The notes beneath the pieces are model-generated. The model did no database searches. It was not told the DNA's origin and saw nothing but the letters and a program-made list of their open reading frames with translations. From Ectothiorhodospira magna (GTDB lineage Bacteria; Pseudomonadota; Gammaproteobacteria; Ectothiorhodospirales; Ectothiorhodospiraceae), in the NCBI RefSeq assembly GCF_900110965.1, contig NZ_FOFO01000018.1, positions 1-64,000 of the forward strand: a stretch of 64,000 nt of DNA, written 5' to 3'. This document shows, one piece after another, positions 7,361-16,265 of this stretch. Both the position numbers and the translations under genes were made by a program. Positions within the stretch are counted from its first letter, which is position 1. Each line of letters starts with the position of its first letter.

Positions 7361-9052
7361 ATGGCAAAAGTCATCACACTACCCAGAAATGGAATACAAA
7401 AAAGAACTCAAAAACGCGGCCCAAAAAAATTACATGACACCAAAAACCCGGATGAAGAAAACTCGGAAAATAGAGACCCAATACTCGTAAAGCTCGAAGA
7501 ATTAAAAGAGCGACATGGGGAGTGCTACGGACGTTGGAGAGTCAATAAGCGGGATCGAAATGACAGGGTTTTTCTTATCCAGATCGCACGAAACCTTTCG
7601 TCGATATTAGACTGGTTGCCGCGCGGCAAGCGGGGCGCCGTGCTTGAAAAAGCCAAGTCTGAAGGCTCAGCCAGAACAGGTGATGCCAACAAATATGTCA
7701 CACGTGTCACAGTGAAGGATCCCGCAGGTAATCCGGAACTTTTAGTAAAACCATTAACGCCCGCAGTATCCAAATATATCGCCATAGCAAAAGCGGCGGG
7801 GGATGTCCTAAAGCATGTTCCCGGAAACACAAAAGGACCGAACGACTGCCTCAAGAGACTCTTTCGTGGTACCTATCTTGATGAACCCGGGCATGAGTCG
7901 CCCACCAAGGTACCAATCTGGGCAGATCATTTGGCGGAAATGCTGTCTGGCGTCTGCACAATGGTGGCCGAGGGACATAACGTAGGCCACCTTTTCGACA
8001 AAATGACCGAAGCAAATATTTTTGCAACAGACAATGGCAAGAGTCCTGAGTTCAAGATCAGCGATTGGCTATCGGAAACTTTCGACAAACATAGCCTGCG
8101 TTCCTATGAACCAATTGATGGCCATTTTTTGCTATTTGAAAGCACAGAAGAAGGGATGCCCTTGGCCGGATTACCTATTTTCGCCCCACGTACATTGCTT
8201 TTTACTGAAACACACGACATAGACCTAACATCATTAGAGCACGTTCACAATTCCAGTATTGGAGATTACGAGAACTCATGCCCAAAGACCATCACGGATG
8301 GCCGCCTGACTATGCGGCTCGAAACATGGCTTGGTATTGCGCCAGTAGCCAATGGCTACGACGAGCCTTGCGATATCTGGCCTGTCTTGATGCTCAAACC
8401 CTCACTGACACTGGAGCTGGAAGGATATACTTATGCGGTGGGACGACTGGGCGCTACAAATCACTCGCTCCACATCGAGGCGTCATGGAGTAATGACAGT
8501 ACCAGTGCATGGAAAACCGAGGACCAAGATGTCCGCACCATCATGGATCTGGAAACACACTTCATCTACTGGTTCGAGCTCTATGGCAGGAGCCAAGTAT
8601 GCCTGGGCTGGGATGACGAATTCAAATTCAGATGCGATGTAGATAGCGGTCTTTGGTGGGGTACCATGGTCAACGGAGAAAATATCGTACGTATTTTTGA
8701 TAGACCAAGCCAACTTCCAACTTTTGATATACGCTTCCCCATACCAGAAACCATATCCTGGCTACATGACATTGGAGATTTCGTATGTGCTTCGGCTGCA
8801 CCATTAGATACGGTCGAAACACGACTTCCTCCGGCGGAGACCATCGCGAGAGATCTATGTCTAAACTTACTGCATGATGGTCCTAATGGCCACATTACTG
8901 CGGGCCTCGAAAGCGATGCCGTCCGCATCAAAGCCATTTTTGAAGACATGGAGAACAAGGTTTGTGGAGCATTTCACCATGCGTCATCCAGGTTCTTCAA
9001 AGATTTGCGGGACTACGCAGACAGGAAGTCAGATCATTCAGAGGATTGTTGA
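7361..9052 (+). CDS. Unrecognised 563-aa protein paired with the glycosylase-like gene
   Basis: The ATG at 7361 is one base beyond the upstream stop, with GGAG at 7351, so the two genes form an operon. The N-terminus is basic (GIQKRTQKRGPKK), followed by a charged helical part and a C-terminal half rich in Trp, Asp and Glu, for example 'VCLGWDDEFKF' and 'SGLWWGTMVNG'. No signal peptide, membrane segment, ATP-binding or nuclease motif was recognised. Codon use is less GC-biased than in the chromosome. It could be a partner that senses foreign DNA or modifies the glycosylase's target, but that is inference from position only. Confidence 0.75.
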   Translation: MAKVITLPRNGIQKRTQKRGPKKLHDTKNPDEENSENRDPILVKLEELKERHGECYGRWRVNKRDRNDRVFLIQIARNLSSILDWLPRGKRGAVLEKAKSEGSARTGDANKYVTRVTVKDPAGNPELLVKPLTPAVSKYIAIAKAAGDVLKHVPGNTKGPNDCLKRLFRGTYLDEPGHESPTKVPIWADHLAEMLSGVCTMVAEGHNVGHLFDKMTEANIFATDNGKSPEFKISDWLSETFDKHSLRSYEPIDGHFLLFESTEEGMPLAGLPIFAPRTLLFTETHDIDLTSLEHVHNSSIGDYENSCPKTITDGRLTMRLETWLGIAPVANGYDEPCDIWPVLMLKPSLTLELEGYTYAVGRLGATNHSLHIEASWSNDSTSAWKTEDQDVRTIMDLETHFIYWFELYGRSQVCLGWDDEFKFRCDVDSGLWWGTMVNGENIVRIFDRPSQLPTFDIRFPIPETISWLHDIGDFVCASAAPLDTVETRLPPAETIARDLCLNLLHDGPNGHITAGLESDAVRIKAIFEDMENKVCGAFHHASSRFFKDLRDYADRKSDHSEDC

Positions 9053-9259
9053 TGTATTGACGGACCCAATCTCCCCGGTGCGCTCCGATCCATTTATCCA
9101 GTGACCCAACAGATCGGGTAGCGCATCACGGACGTCGGCAAACCGGGTAGCGCACTCCCACACCACAAGCACCCTCCACCCGACGGCCAGAAGGGCATCC
9201 CGATTACGGCGATCCCGCGAGACATTGGCCGGCAATCGGATCGCCTGCTGACTTTCCAC
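9038..9259 (-). pseudogene. vsr: Very-short-patch-repair endonuclease (Vsr) C-terminal remnant
   Basis: The frame contains 'SRDRRNRDALLAVGWRVLVV' followed by WECATR, the highly characteristic end of Vsr endonucleases, which nick at T:G mismatches arising from 5-methylcytosine deamination. The first two thirds of a normal Vsr (about 140 residues) are missing. The frame stays open a little upstream to about 9300, but the expected zinc-binding and catalytic motifs are absent. It overlaps the end of the 563-aa gene by 15 nt on the other strand. It is probably the leftover of a dcm-vsr or restriction-modification locus. Confidence 0.75.
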
Positions 9260-9373
9260 GAGAGTCCAGACCTTTAGAGCACCGTCCGCCGGGTGGGAGG
9301 GCGTGACTCAAGAAAAGAAGGCGATGGTATTAACCCGGCAATCAAACAAATTACTTTACTTCGTTTTTAATCT

Positions 9374-9538
9374 TTAAAAAATCATAAACTTACAACGCTC
9401 GATACAGATATGAATGGTTGCCGGGCTAATAGTCACTTCCCCTTCGACAACGCCACGGCGTGGCAGAAATATATCCTTCAGGGTTACGTATTCCCCCAGA
9501 CTAAGTCGTGTACGGGCATAGGTCTCACCTGAACTCAT
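9374..9538 (-). CDS. Possible 54-aa small protein
   Basis: ATG at 9538 to TAA at 9374. The product begins MSSGETYARTRLSLGEYV and continues with a beta-rich stretch ('RRGVVEGEVTISPATIHI'). No clear ribosome site precedes it and no family was recognised. It may be an isolated small gene or a piece of the decayed locus that also left the Vsr fragment. Confidence 0.25.
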   Translation of the reverse strand: MSSGETYARTRLSLGEYVTLKDIFLPRRGVVEGEVTISPATIHICIERCKFMIF

Positions 9539-9870
9539 GAAGCCATTCGACAAAAACCTTTAAAATCATAAACCTAGCCCACCTCCCGCTTCATCCAAAT
9601 AGCGTTCGTTTTTAGCCAAGCGATTTATTTATGTAAACCGCTCACAGATTCAGGTTTCAGAGAAAGGCTCTGCCACCATACTACCCACCAGGACGCTATT
9701 GCCGATTCCGTAATATCTGCAGATACTGTATATTTGTACAAATCCTCGCAAGCTTGCCGAACATCACTCGGCCAGGCTCCATTTTTTCCTTTATTATCAA
9801 ATCATTAGGAACAAACACCATCTCTCGATTGGGTGTCACACGCATCACTTCGAAGAGCAGGTGCTTCGGT
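9539..9870. other. AT-rich spacer with decayed coding traces
   Basis: On the minus strand two short overlapping frames read sensibly: one begins 'MRVTPNREMVFVPNDLIIKE' and one contains 'GAWPSDVRQACEDLYKYTVS' and ends near 9639. They are interrupted by stops and shifts, suggesting a degraded gene upstream of the Vsr fragment. No intact gene is present. Confidence 0.3.
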
Positions 9871-9909
9871 CAGAAAATTTTCTGGACATGTGTTCTCGAG
9901 CTTGTCCAG
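9871..9909. promoter_or_regulatory. Inverted repeats upstream of sspA
   Basis: A perfect 14-bp palindrome CAGAAAATTTTCTG (9871-9884) is followed by CTGGACA (9882-9888) and its inverse TGTCCAG (9903-9909), ending 27 bp before the sspA start. These could be an operator pair or a leader hairpin controlling the phosphorothioation operon. No regulator gene lies next to it. Confidence 0.45.
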
Positions 9910-9936
9910 CGGGAGTTGAGAAGATATCCTTAGTCT

Positions 9937-11091
9937 GTGAAAAACATTTCTCCGCCCATCTATTTAGACCACAACGCCACGACCCCCCCCCTTCCCGAGG
10001 TGGTTCGAGCGGTGACTGAGGCGCTATGCGTAGCTTACGGCAATCCCTCGAGCGGGCATCGGCAGGGGGAGGCGGCGCGCCGACTCCTTCTCGACACACG
10101 CGCGACATTGCAACACTGTCTCGACGCGCCGGAGGAGCACTTCATTTTCACGGGTAGCGGTACTGAAGCGAACAACCTTGCGATGCGCTCCCTCGCCCGT
10201 CATGCCAAAATCATTATCACTAGCAAGGTAGAGCATTCATCAATCCTAAGTAGCGCTGACCAGGTACAAACTACTGAGGGTAAATCAGTTGAGTACATCA
10301 GAGTCAACCCGAATGGCGTGGTGGATATGAGGGCAATGCGTCAGCAGCTTGCTACTCACCCGGAAGCTGCAGTCTCAATCCAGTGGATTAACAACGAAAC
10401 GGGCGTGTTTCAGCCCATCGACGAAATCGTCGCTTTAGCACGAGATCACGGCTCACTCGTGCACATCGATGCAGCTCAAGCCGTAGGCAAAACAAATGTG
10501 TCCCTACGGGCTTTAAATCCAGACTTTTTAACCCTCACTGCCCACAAATTTAATGGGCCAGCCGGGGTAGGCGTACTTTATGCACGTCGACCGGACTTCA
10601 TCGACCCCATCTGCGTCGGTGGCGGACAGCAAGGGGGGCGACATGCAGGCACCGAAAACATCGCCGGAATCGCTGGTCTGAAACGTGCACTCGAGCTTCG
10701 TCATGCTAGCCTGAAAGAAGTCATTGCGCACATGCGCACTCTACGTGACACCTTCGAGCAAATCGTGCTCCAAGAATGCCCTTGGGTGCGCATCAACGGA
10801 AAACATGATGAACGCGTCTGCAACACATCTAACCTGCTTTTTGACGGGATCGACGGCCAAGCTTTAGTCGGTCGACTCGACAGCAAAGGCATATATTGCT
10901 CACAAAGCTCTGCCTGCACGACTGGTAGACCAGAACCATCCCATGTATTACGAGCTATGGGCCTCAGTGAATCACAGGCCTACGCCAGCGCGCGCTTCTC
11001 CTTCGGGATCACTAATACACTTCAAGAAACGGAGTTCGCTGCTCGCAGCGTAGTCGAAGAAGCCGAGTATCTAAAGAGGATTTTTGCATGA
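9937..11091 (+). CDS. sspA: SspA-type cysteine desulfurase
   Basis: This 384-residue class-V aminotransferase-fold enzyme starts with 'PPIYLDHNATTPPLPEVV'. His100 in 'KVEHSSIL', Lys204 in 'LTAHKFNGPAGVG' (the PLP Schiff base) and Cys327 in 'SQSSACTTG' (persulfide carrier) are present. It takes sulfur from cysteine and passes it to the modification proteins. The start is GTG with a poor ribosome site. The stop overlaps the next gene as ATGA. The protein is IscS/NifS-like, but its neighbours (DUF4007 protein, large ATPase, PP-loop enzyme) assign it to phosphorothioation rather than Fe-S assembly. Confidence 0.88.
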   Translation: MKNISPPIYLDHNATTPPLPEVVRAVTEALCVAYGNPSSGHRQGEAARRLLLDTRATLQHCLDAPEEHFIFTGSGTEANNLAMRSLARHAKIIITSKVEHSSILSSADQVQTTEGKSVEYIRVNPNGVVDMRAMRQQLATHPEAAVSIQWINNETGVFQPIDEIVALARDHGSLVHIDAAQAVGKTNVSLRALNPDFLTLTAHKFNGPAGVGVLYARRPDFIDPICVGGGQQGGRHAGTENIAGIAGLKRALELRHASLKEVIAHMRTLRDTFEQIVLQECPWVRINGKHDERVCNTSNLLFDGIDGQALVGRLDSKGIYCSQSSACTTGRPEPSHVLRAMGLSESQAYASARFSFGITNTLQETEFAARSVVEEAEYLKRIFA

Positions 11092-11987
11092 GATTTGGCG
11101 GACACGAAACCTTCCCCATCCGCGAAGGCTGGCTACACAAGGGGCTAACCTTGATCGAGGCTGATCCAGCGGCCTTTAAGGATCCCTTCGTGGCCGACAC
11201 GCTTGGGGTGGGCCGAAACATGGCTAAGTCCATTCGGCACTGGCTGATCGCGACCGGACTCGCCGGAACGCAAAGCCGCCAAAATGGCAACCAAGGTAAG
11301 GTCTTGAGCCCAACCAGGATCGGTTACCTAGTATTAGAATACGACCCTTATTTTTTACACATTGGTACATGGCTTGCGCTCCACGTCAATCTCGTAAATA
11401 ACCCAGACGAAGCCCAGACGTGGAGATGGTTCTTCTCCCGATATAGTGGGCAACGCTTCGATCGAATCGCCTGCTCGGAAGCACTCAAGCGTTTCCTGAA
11501 CTCCTCTGGGCAACGCGCTCCTGTGCTGCGCACTCTACAACGCGACATTGCTTGCCTTCTATCAAGCTATGCCGTTCCCTTGCCCAATGAACACACTGAC
11601 CCGGAAGACGCCTCAGAGTCACCGTTCAGACGCCTAGGACTGCTCACTTATTTCCGAGACTCTCATATGTACCGCCGCAACGAGGCCGAAGTATCAGAAA
11701 TTCCTGCCGAATTACTGGGATATGCGCTGCGTGTCAGTGGGGCACTCAGTGACGGCGATCTTCCGCTGCGGGAAGCGTGTTTCGTCGAGGGCGGTCTTGG
11801 TCGCTGCCTACAACTTGGGCTTGATGCGTTCATTGATGTCGTCGAAAAAGCTGAGGCCGAGCTTCCCGCTGGCACGGTGAGGGTAATCGGCTCCGCTGGA
11901 GAGCGTAAGTTACATATCTACTCCCAGCCCGCAGCTGAATGGCTGGAAGCCTATTACCACCGCAACCTCGCTCAGGTCGCCGCATAA
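11088..11987 (+). CDS. sspB: SspB-type DUF4007 protein (putative nickase)
   Basis: This 299-residue protein begins 'MRFGGHETFPIREGWLHKGL', the hallmark of the DUF4007 family. In SspABCD systems this component is reported to nick DNA so that sulfur can be put into one strand. The protein continues with 'LGVGRNMAKSIRHWLIATGL', an HTH-like segment, and ends in a conserved C-terminal half. The ATG overlaps the sspA stop by 4 nt and sspC starts 2 nt after its stop. No DndB- or DndE-like gene is nearby, which points to the single-strand Ssp type. Confidence 0.83.
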   Translation: MRFGGHETFPIREGWLHKGLTLIEADPAAFKDPFVADTLGVGRNMAKSIRHWLIATGLAGTQSRQNGNQGKVLSPTRIGYLVLEYDPYFLHIGTWLALHVNLVNNPDEAQTWRWFFSRYSGQRFDRIACSEALKRFLNSSGQRAPVLRTLQRDIACLLSSYAVPLPNEHTDPEDASESPFRRLGLLTYFRDSHMYRRNEAEVSEIPAELLGYALRVSGALSDGDLPLREACFVEGGLGRCLQLGLDAFIDVVEKAEAELPAGTVRVIGSAGERKLHIYSQPAAEWLEAYYHRNLAQVAA

Positions 11988-11989
11988 CC

Positions 11990-14900
11990 ATGCAAGAACA
12001 AACATCCTTCCTACGCTCAGTCAACATTGTTTTTGACGCTGATGACCCTGAGCGAATCGGGCACTATCAGCCAACATCCAAAGCAATCGCCTTTCTACGC
12101 GGGGTTAGCGGGCTCACGAATGGCAATGCTTTCTTTGTCATTGCGCCCTACGGATCAGGAAAATCCATTGGCGCTGCTTACCTCTTGCACCTCGTGGAGA
12201 ATCGCATCGAGGCTAGAGACACTCTGGAAGCTATCGGAGAACGTCTTTGTCGAGTTGAGCCCGAATTGGGCGACTTCGCACTTGCTCGCCCCACGCGTTG
12301 CGGCGTCCACGGGTTCGTGCTGGCACTCGAAGGTTCAGCCCCGGATGTTGGTTTGGCCCTGCGCGACGCGGCTTATGCCTCCCTCCTTCGCCTTGGAATG
12401 AAGGCACACGCTAAGCATGTCAAGAACCTGGACATTGCTGGCATCAAAGGGGCACTTGAGATCCTCAACTATCTTAAGGAAAAGAGCACACACTCCAAAG
12501 GCGATACACGCCAACTCGACCGAATCGTAATCCTTTGGGACGAGTTCGGGCGGCATGTAGAGCAGCTCATCCGAAGTGGTCAACCGCAGCGACTAGCTGA
12601 AATCCAGACACTGGCGGAGTATGCGGCCCGATCACAAAAGATACCAATAACATTTGGCCTCCTTATGCACCAGGGCCTCCTCCAATACGCAACTGGCTTG
12701 AGCCAATCCATGCTCGCCGAGTGGCGCAAGATAGAAGGGCGCTTTGAGCCAATCCAATATGTTGATGATAGCCGTGAACTCTATCGCTTAATCGCTCGCA
12801 TCATCAATGCACACAAACCAGCTGAGCTGTCACTTTTACAACCTGATACACAGATCGCGGTTCACGCCCTCAAAGTCGGACTACTGACAGAACTAGAAAA
12901 CGAGTTGCCTGAACTCCTCGAATCGGCTGCCCCACTGCATCCTGCCGCCTTACATATCCTGCCGCGGCTTGCAGCTCGCGCGGCCCAGCATGAACGCACG
13001 CTTTTTGGCTTCATCCTATCCTCCGATCTAAGCAAGCCGCTGACTATCGATGATCTATATGATTATTTCACTCCGGCTATGCAGAGCGATACTGGCGTCG
13101 GTGGGACCTATCGAAAGTGGCTTGAAACCGAAAGTGCGCTGTCCAAGATAGATACTCCTCTCGAGGCATCCGCCATCAAGGCCGCGAGTATTCTCGAACT
13201 AGGGCTCTCCGGGGAGCGCAATAAGGTTACTCGCGCATTGCTGGAATTTGCACTCGGGGGCGGAAATGCCTCTGCCCACGCAATTGATGAGCTCCTAAAG
13301 CGCAAGCTCCTGCTCCACCGACGTCGAACAGATCAAATATCACTCTGGCATGGCACTGATATTGACTTGCGCAGCCGTCTAGAGGAGGAACTTGCGCGCC
13401 TTGAGGGGGATTTCGATATCCTTTCACTTCTAAATAAGGAATTTCGACCATCACCCTGGCGCCCGGTTAAGTACAATGATGAATTCAGCGTTCGCCGTTT
13501 TTTTGATTGTGAATTCATCGCCACTAAGGATCTTCTGAGTAGCAAAGACAGACTTGGGAAACGCCAGACCATCGCTGACGGCCTCATACGATATGTCGTA
13601 CCCGAGAGCGAATCTGATCTCAGTATCGCATATGAAGCCGCTCTGCAGTGTACAGACCCCTTATGTATTATCGTCGTACCTCAGGAGATGCTAAACATTC
13701 GAACTACCACTGCCGAGCTTATCTGTCTTAATCGGATGCAACATGACGAAGCACTGCTTTCCGAAGACCCACTGATCAGCACCGAGCTACAACAAATGCT
13801 CGACGAAACTCAGAGCCACCTACATAGCCAACTCAAACGATTGGTACAACCTAGCGCTGAGACCACATGGTTCAGTGCTGGTCAGACGCTTGATACGCGT
13901 AACCGGGCAAATCTGCTAACTGCCCTGTCGGAGATTTGCGAGCAGATCTTCCCTAACACACCAATCATCAACAATGAGATGATTGTTCGACACAAACCAT
14001 CGCCGCAAATTGTTAATGCCCGACGTAAGGTTATCATGGGCATTTTGGAACAACATGGCGAGGAGCGACTTGGGATTGAAGGGGAATTTGCGGACGCCTC
14101 CATATTTAGAACTGTGCTCATAAATACCGGATTGTATCGCAAAGTAAAAACTGGCGAATATCCTTATGGATACGCCGGCCCTGAAGCATTGCGGTGCCCA
14201 AACCTCTCGTTGGTCTGGCGAGCATTCAAGGAATTACTCACGGCACCCCAGAATAGCCCGAAGGATCTCGCTGGCTTTTTCAAAATGCTTTCACTGCCGC
14301 CCTATGGCATTCGTAGCGGTATTATTCCCATACTATTCGCTGCAGCACTCAAAGCATTTCCTTCGGCGCGCGTGTTAACCGACGAAAATGGCGATTACCT
14401 CGAAGATCTTTTGCCACGTGATATTGAGGACATTTGCCAATACCCAGAGGCGTATACGCTAACAGTGCTCAAGATTGATACGGCTACAAAGCGGTATCTG
14501 CTCCAACTCGGTAAGCTCTTCGATGTCGACGCACAAGAAAGTCCCGACGTCATACGTGCGGTGTATGACGGCATCGAAGCCTGGCGCAACCAGTTACCCC
14601 CTGGTGCACTAGAGACCTCTGAGATTCCCACCGACGTTCGACAACTACAACAAGCACTAAAGCGTGGCCTTAGCCCGGAAAAACTATTTTTCCGTCGTTT
14701 ACCACAATTTGCCGGAGTCCAGCCAACCGATCATGAAGAAATCATTCGCTGGACGACAATGGCCAAGCAAGCTCTAACAGAGGTCGTAAAAAAATACCGC
14801 GATAACGTACTCACCACAATCAACGACAACCTCCAATTGCTCACTCAAGCATCCTCGGCTAATGGCACGATGGAACGGTTCGACGTGTGGCGTCAATCCT

Positions 14901-15271
14901 TACCATCATATGTGACAGATGAAATTTCTGGTGTTGCGAAGGCTGTTCTTGTCCTACCTTTACAGAGATTCCCTAACGAGTCTGCCTTTGCTGATGCCTT
15001 GGCTGCCATCGTCGCAGAACGAACACCTCAGCGCTGGACCGACAGCGATCTAGTACGATTTAGAAATAAGTTCTCCGATCTAGTTTCTCAGATCGAGGCG
15101 CGTGCACTTGCCCTCGACATTCACCAATCGACCGAGGAAAATCGTGCCGCGGTAGTCGAACTCTATACCCACCGCATTGAATCATTAATAGATAATCTTG
15201 CTAAGATCGTAGGGCCGTCCGATGCGCGCATGCAACTTCGCCGCATTTTAGACCGATCAGAGGAGGCATAA
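11990..15271 (+). CDS. sspC: SspC-type large ATPase
   Basis: This 1093-residue protein has a Walker A motif APYGSGKS (52-59) and a Walker B 'ILWDEFGRH' (about 181-189). The rest is a long helical region without recognised catalytic motifs. In the Ssp pathway this ATPase works with SspB and SspD and is needed for sulfur insertion. The ATG at 11990 lies 2 nt after the sspB stop. A longer in-frame start inside sspB is possible but adds a tail unlike the family. The sspD start follows by 1 nt. Confidence 0.82.
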   Translation: MQEQTSFLRSVNIVFDADDPERIGHYQPTSKAIAFLRGVSGLTNGNAFFVIAPYGSGKSIGAAYLLHLVENRIEARDTLEAIGERLCRVEPELGDFALARPTRCGVHGFVLALEGSAPDVGLALRDAAYASLLRLGMKAHAKHVKNLDIAGIKGALEILNYLKEKSTHSKGDTRQLDRIVILWDEFGRHVEQLIRSGQPQRLAEIQTLAEYAARSQKIPITFGLLMHQGLLQYATGLSQSMLAEWRKIEGRFEPIQYVDDSRELYRLIARIINAHKPAELSLLQPDTQIAVHALKVGLLTELENELPELLESAAPLHPAALHILPRLAARAAQHERTLFGFILSSDLSKPLTIDDLYDYFTPAMQSDTGVGGTYRKWLETESALSKIDTPLEASAIKAASILELGLSGERNKVTRALLEFALGGGNASAHAIDELLKRKLLLHRRRTDQISLWHGTDIDLRSRLEEELARLEGDFDILSLLNKEFRPSPWRPVKYNDEFSVRRFFDCEFIATKDLLSSKDRLGKRQTIADGLIRYVVPESESDLSIAYEAALQCTDPLCIIVVPQEMLNIRTTTAELICLNRMQHDEALLSEDPLISTELQQMLDETQSHLHSQLKRLVQPSAETTWFSAGQTLDTRNRANLLTALSEICEQIFPNTPIINNEMIVRHKPSPQIVNARRKVIMGILEQHGEERLGIEGEFADASIFRTVLINTGLYRKVKTGEYPYGYAGPEALRCPNLSLVWRAFKELLTAPQNSPKDLAGFFKMLSLPPYGIRSGIIPILFAAALKAFPSARVLTDENGDYLEDLLPRDIEDICQYPEAYTLTVLKIDTATKRYLLQLGKLFDVDAQESPDVIRAVYDGIEAWRNQLPPGALETSEIPTDVRQLQQALKRGLSPEKLFFRRLPQFAGVQPTDHEEIIRWTTMAKQALTEVVKKYRDNVLTTINDNLQLLTQASSANGTMERFDVWRQSLPSYVTDEISGVAKAVLVLPLQRFPNESAFADALAAIVAERTPQRWTDSDLVRFRNKFSDLVSQIEARALALDIHQSTEENRAAVVELYTHRIESLIDNLAKIVGPSDARMQLRRILDRSEEA

Positions 15272-15272
15272 G

Positions 15273-16088
15273 ATGGCGACTATTGAAGAGGCTCTTAATC
15301 GCACCAACGATCCCGATATCAAACACATTGTCAGCCTGTCAGGCGGCAAGGATTCTACTGCTTTAGCTCTTTTCATGCGCGACAATTACCCTCAACTGAA
15401 GGTTGAATATGTGTTCTGCGACACTGGGGTTGAATTACCCGAGACCGAAGAGTATTTGGAGCGGCTTGAAGCAAGATTAGGGACCAAAGTCACACGACTA
15501 GACGCATTCGCGAAACTCAAGGCTGTAAAAAAAGGTAAGCGTAACGCGTTCGACATGTGGCTGCAGGTCTATGGCGGTTATCTTCCTAGCCCACGTTCAC
15601 GATGGTGTACCCGCGTGTTGAAGATTGAACCCTTCGAGCGTTATGTTGGCGCGAATACAGCTTTCAGCTACATTGGTATCCGCTATGATGAAAACCGGGA
15701 GGGCTATCAGCAACAATCCAAGAAGCCGCCTGCCTTGTCAGACAAGCCAAACATCTTGCCGGTCTATCCATTCAAAGAACATAGAATGGGACTGCGCGAC
15801 ATTGAACGTCTACTAGAAGAATCTGGCCTTGGCCTTCCGAAATACTATGAGTGGCGTTCCAGATCTGGCTGTTACTTTTGCTTCTACCAACAAAAGGGTG
15901 AATGGCAGGCGCTGAAGCGACACCATCCAGACCTCTTCGAACGTGCAAAACAATACGAACGTCCCATTAACGGCAAGCAATTCACTTGGGTTGAAGGTCG
16001 AAGCCTTGAAGAACTTGAAAAGGACCCGCGGAAATATGACGTCAAAGCCCCGGAAGACGTAGACGGCTGTGCAGTTTGCCATCTTTAA
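15273..16088 (+). CDS. sspD: SspD/DndC-type PP-loop ATP pyrophosphatase
   Basis: This 271-residue PAPS-reductase-fold protein has the PP-loop 'VSLSGGKDSTAL' (residues 20-31), which binds ATP to adenylate the DNA backbone for sulfur transfer. Cysteines at 112 ('SRWCTRV'), 200 and 203 ('GCYFC') and 266 and 269 ('GCAVC') could hold an Fe-S cluster, as in DndC. It is shorter than typical DndC and similar in size to SspD. It closes the four-gene operon; the next gene starts 177 bp further on. Confidence 0.9.
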   Translation: MATIEEALNRTNDPDIKHIVSLSGGKDSTALALFMRDNYPQLKVEYVFCDTGVELPETEEYLERLEARLGTKVTRLDAFAKLKAVKKGKRNAFDMWLQVYGGYLPSPRSRWCTRVLKIEPFERYVGANTAFSYIGIRYDENREGYQQQSKKPPALSDKPNILPVYPFKEHRMGLRDIERLLEESGLGLPKYYEWRSRSGCYFCFYQQKGEWQALKRHHPDLFERAKQYERPINGKQFTWVEGRSLEELEKDPRKYDVKAPEDVDGCAVCHL

Positions 16089-16265
16089 TTTGTCAACTAT
16101 GACGTGGGGCTAGTCCGCTGCGAGTTTATTCGCTATTTTGCAGCGTGCTGCATTAGGACAAAAGAGACAAAACCTATCATCTCTGTAGGTTTAAGAAAAG
16201 GAAAAATTCTAATCTGACGAATCATCGATTGGTCACGTTGTGGCGCCCATCAGTGAGATACTGAC

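Noticed and set aside
9692-9709. GIGNSV-like string resembling motif X of cytosine-5 methyltransferases
   Set aside because: Only six residues match, the frame is interrupted nearby and other methyltransferase motifs were not found, so it is treated as coincidence.
9937-16088. Interpretation as a DndABCDE system
   Set aside because: There is no DndB (DGQHR) or DndE gene, and the second gene is a DUF4007 protein, which fits SspABCD.
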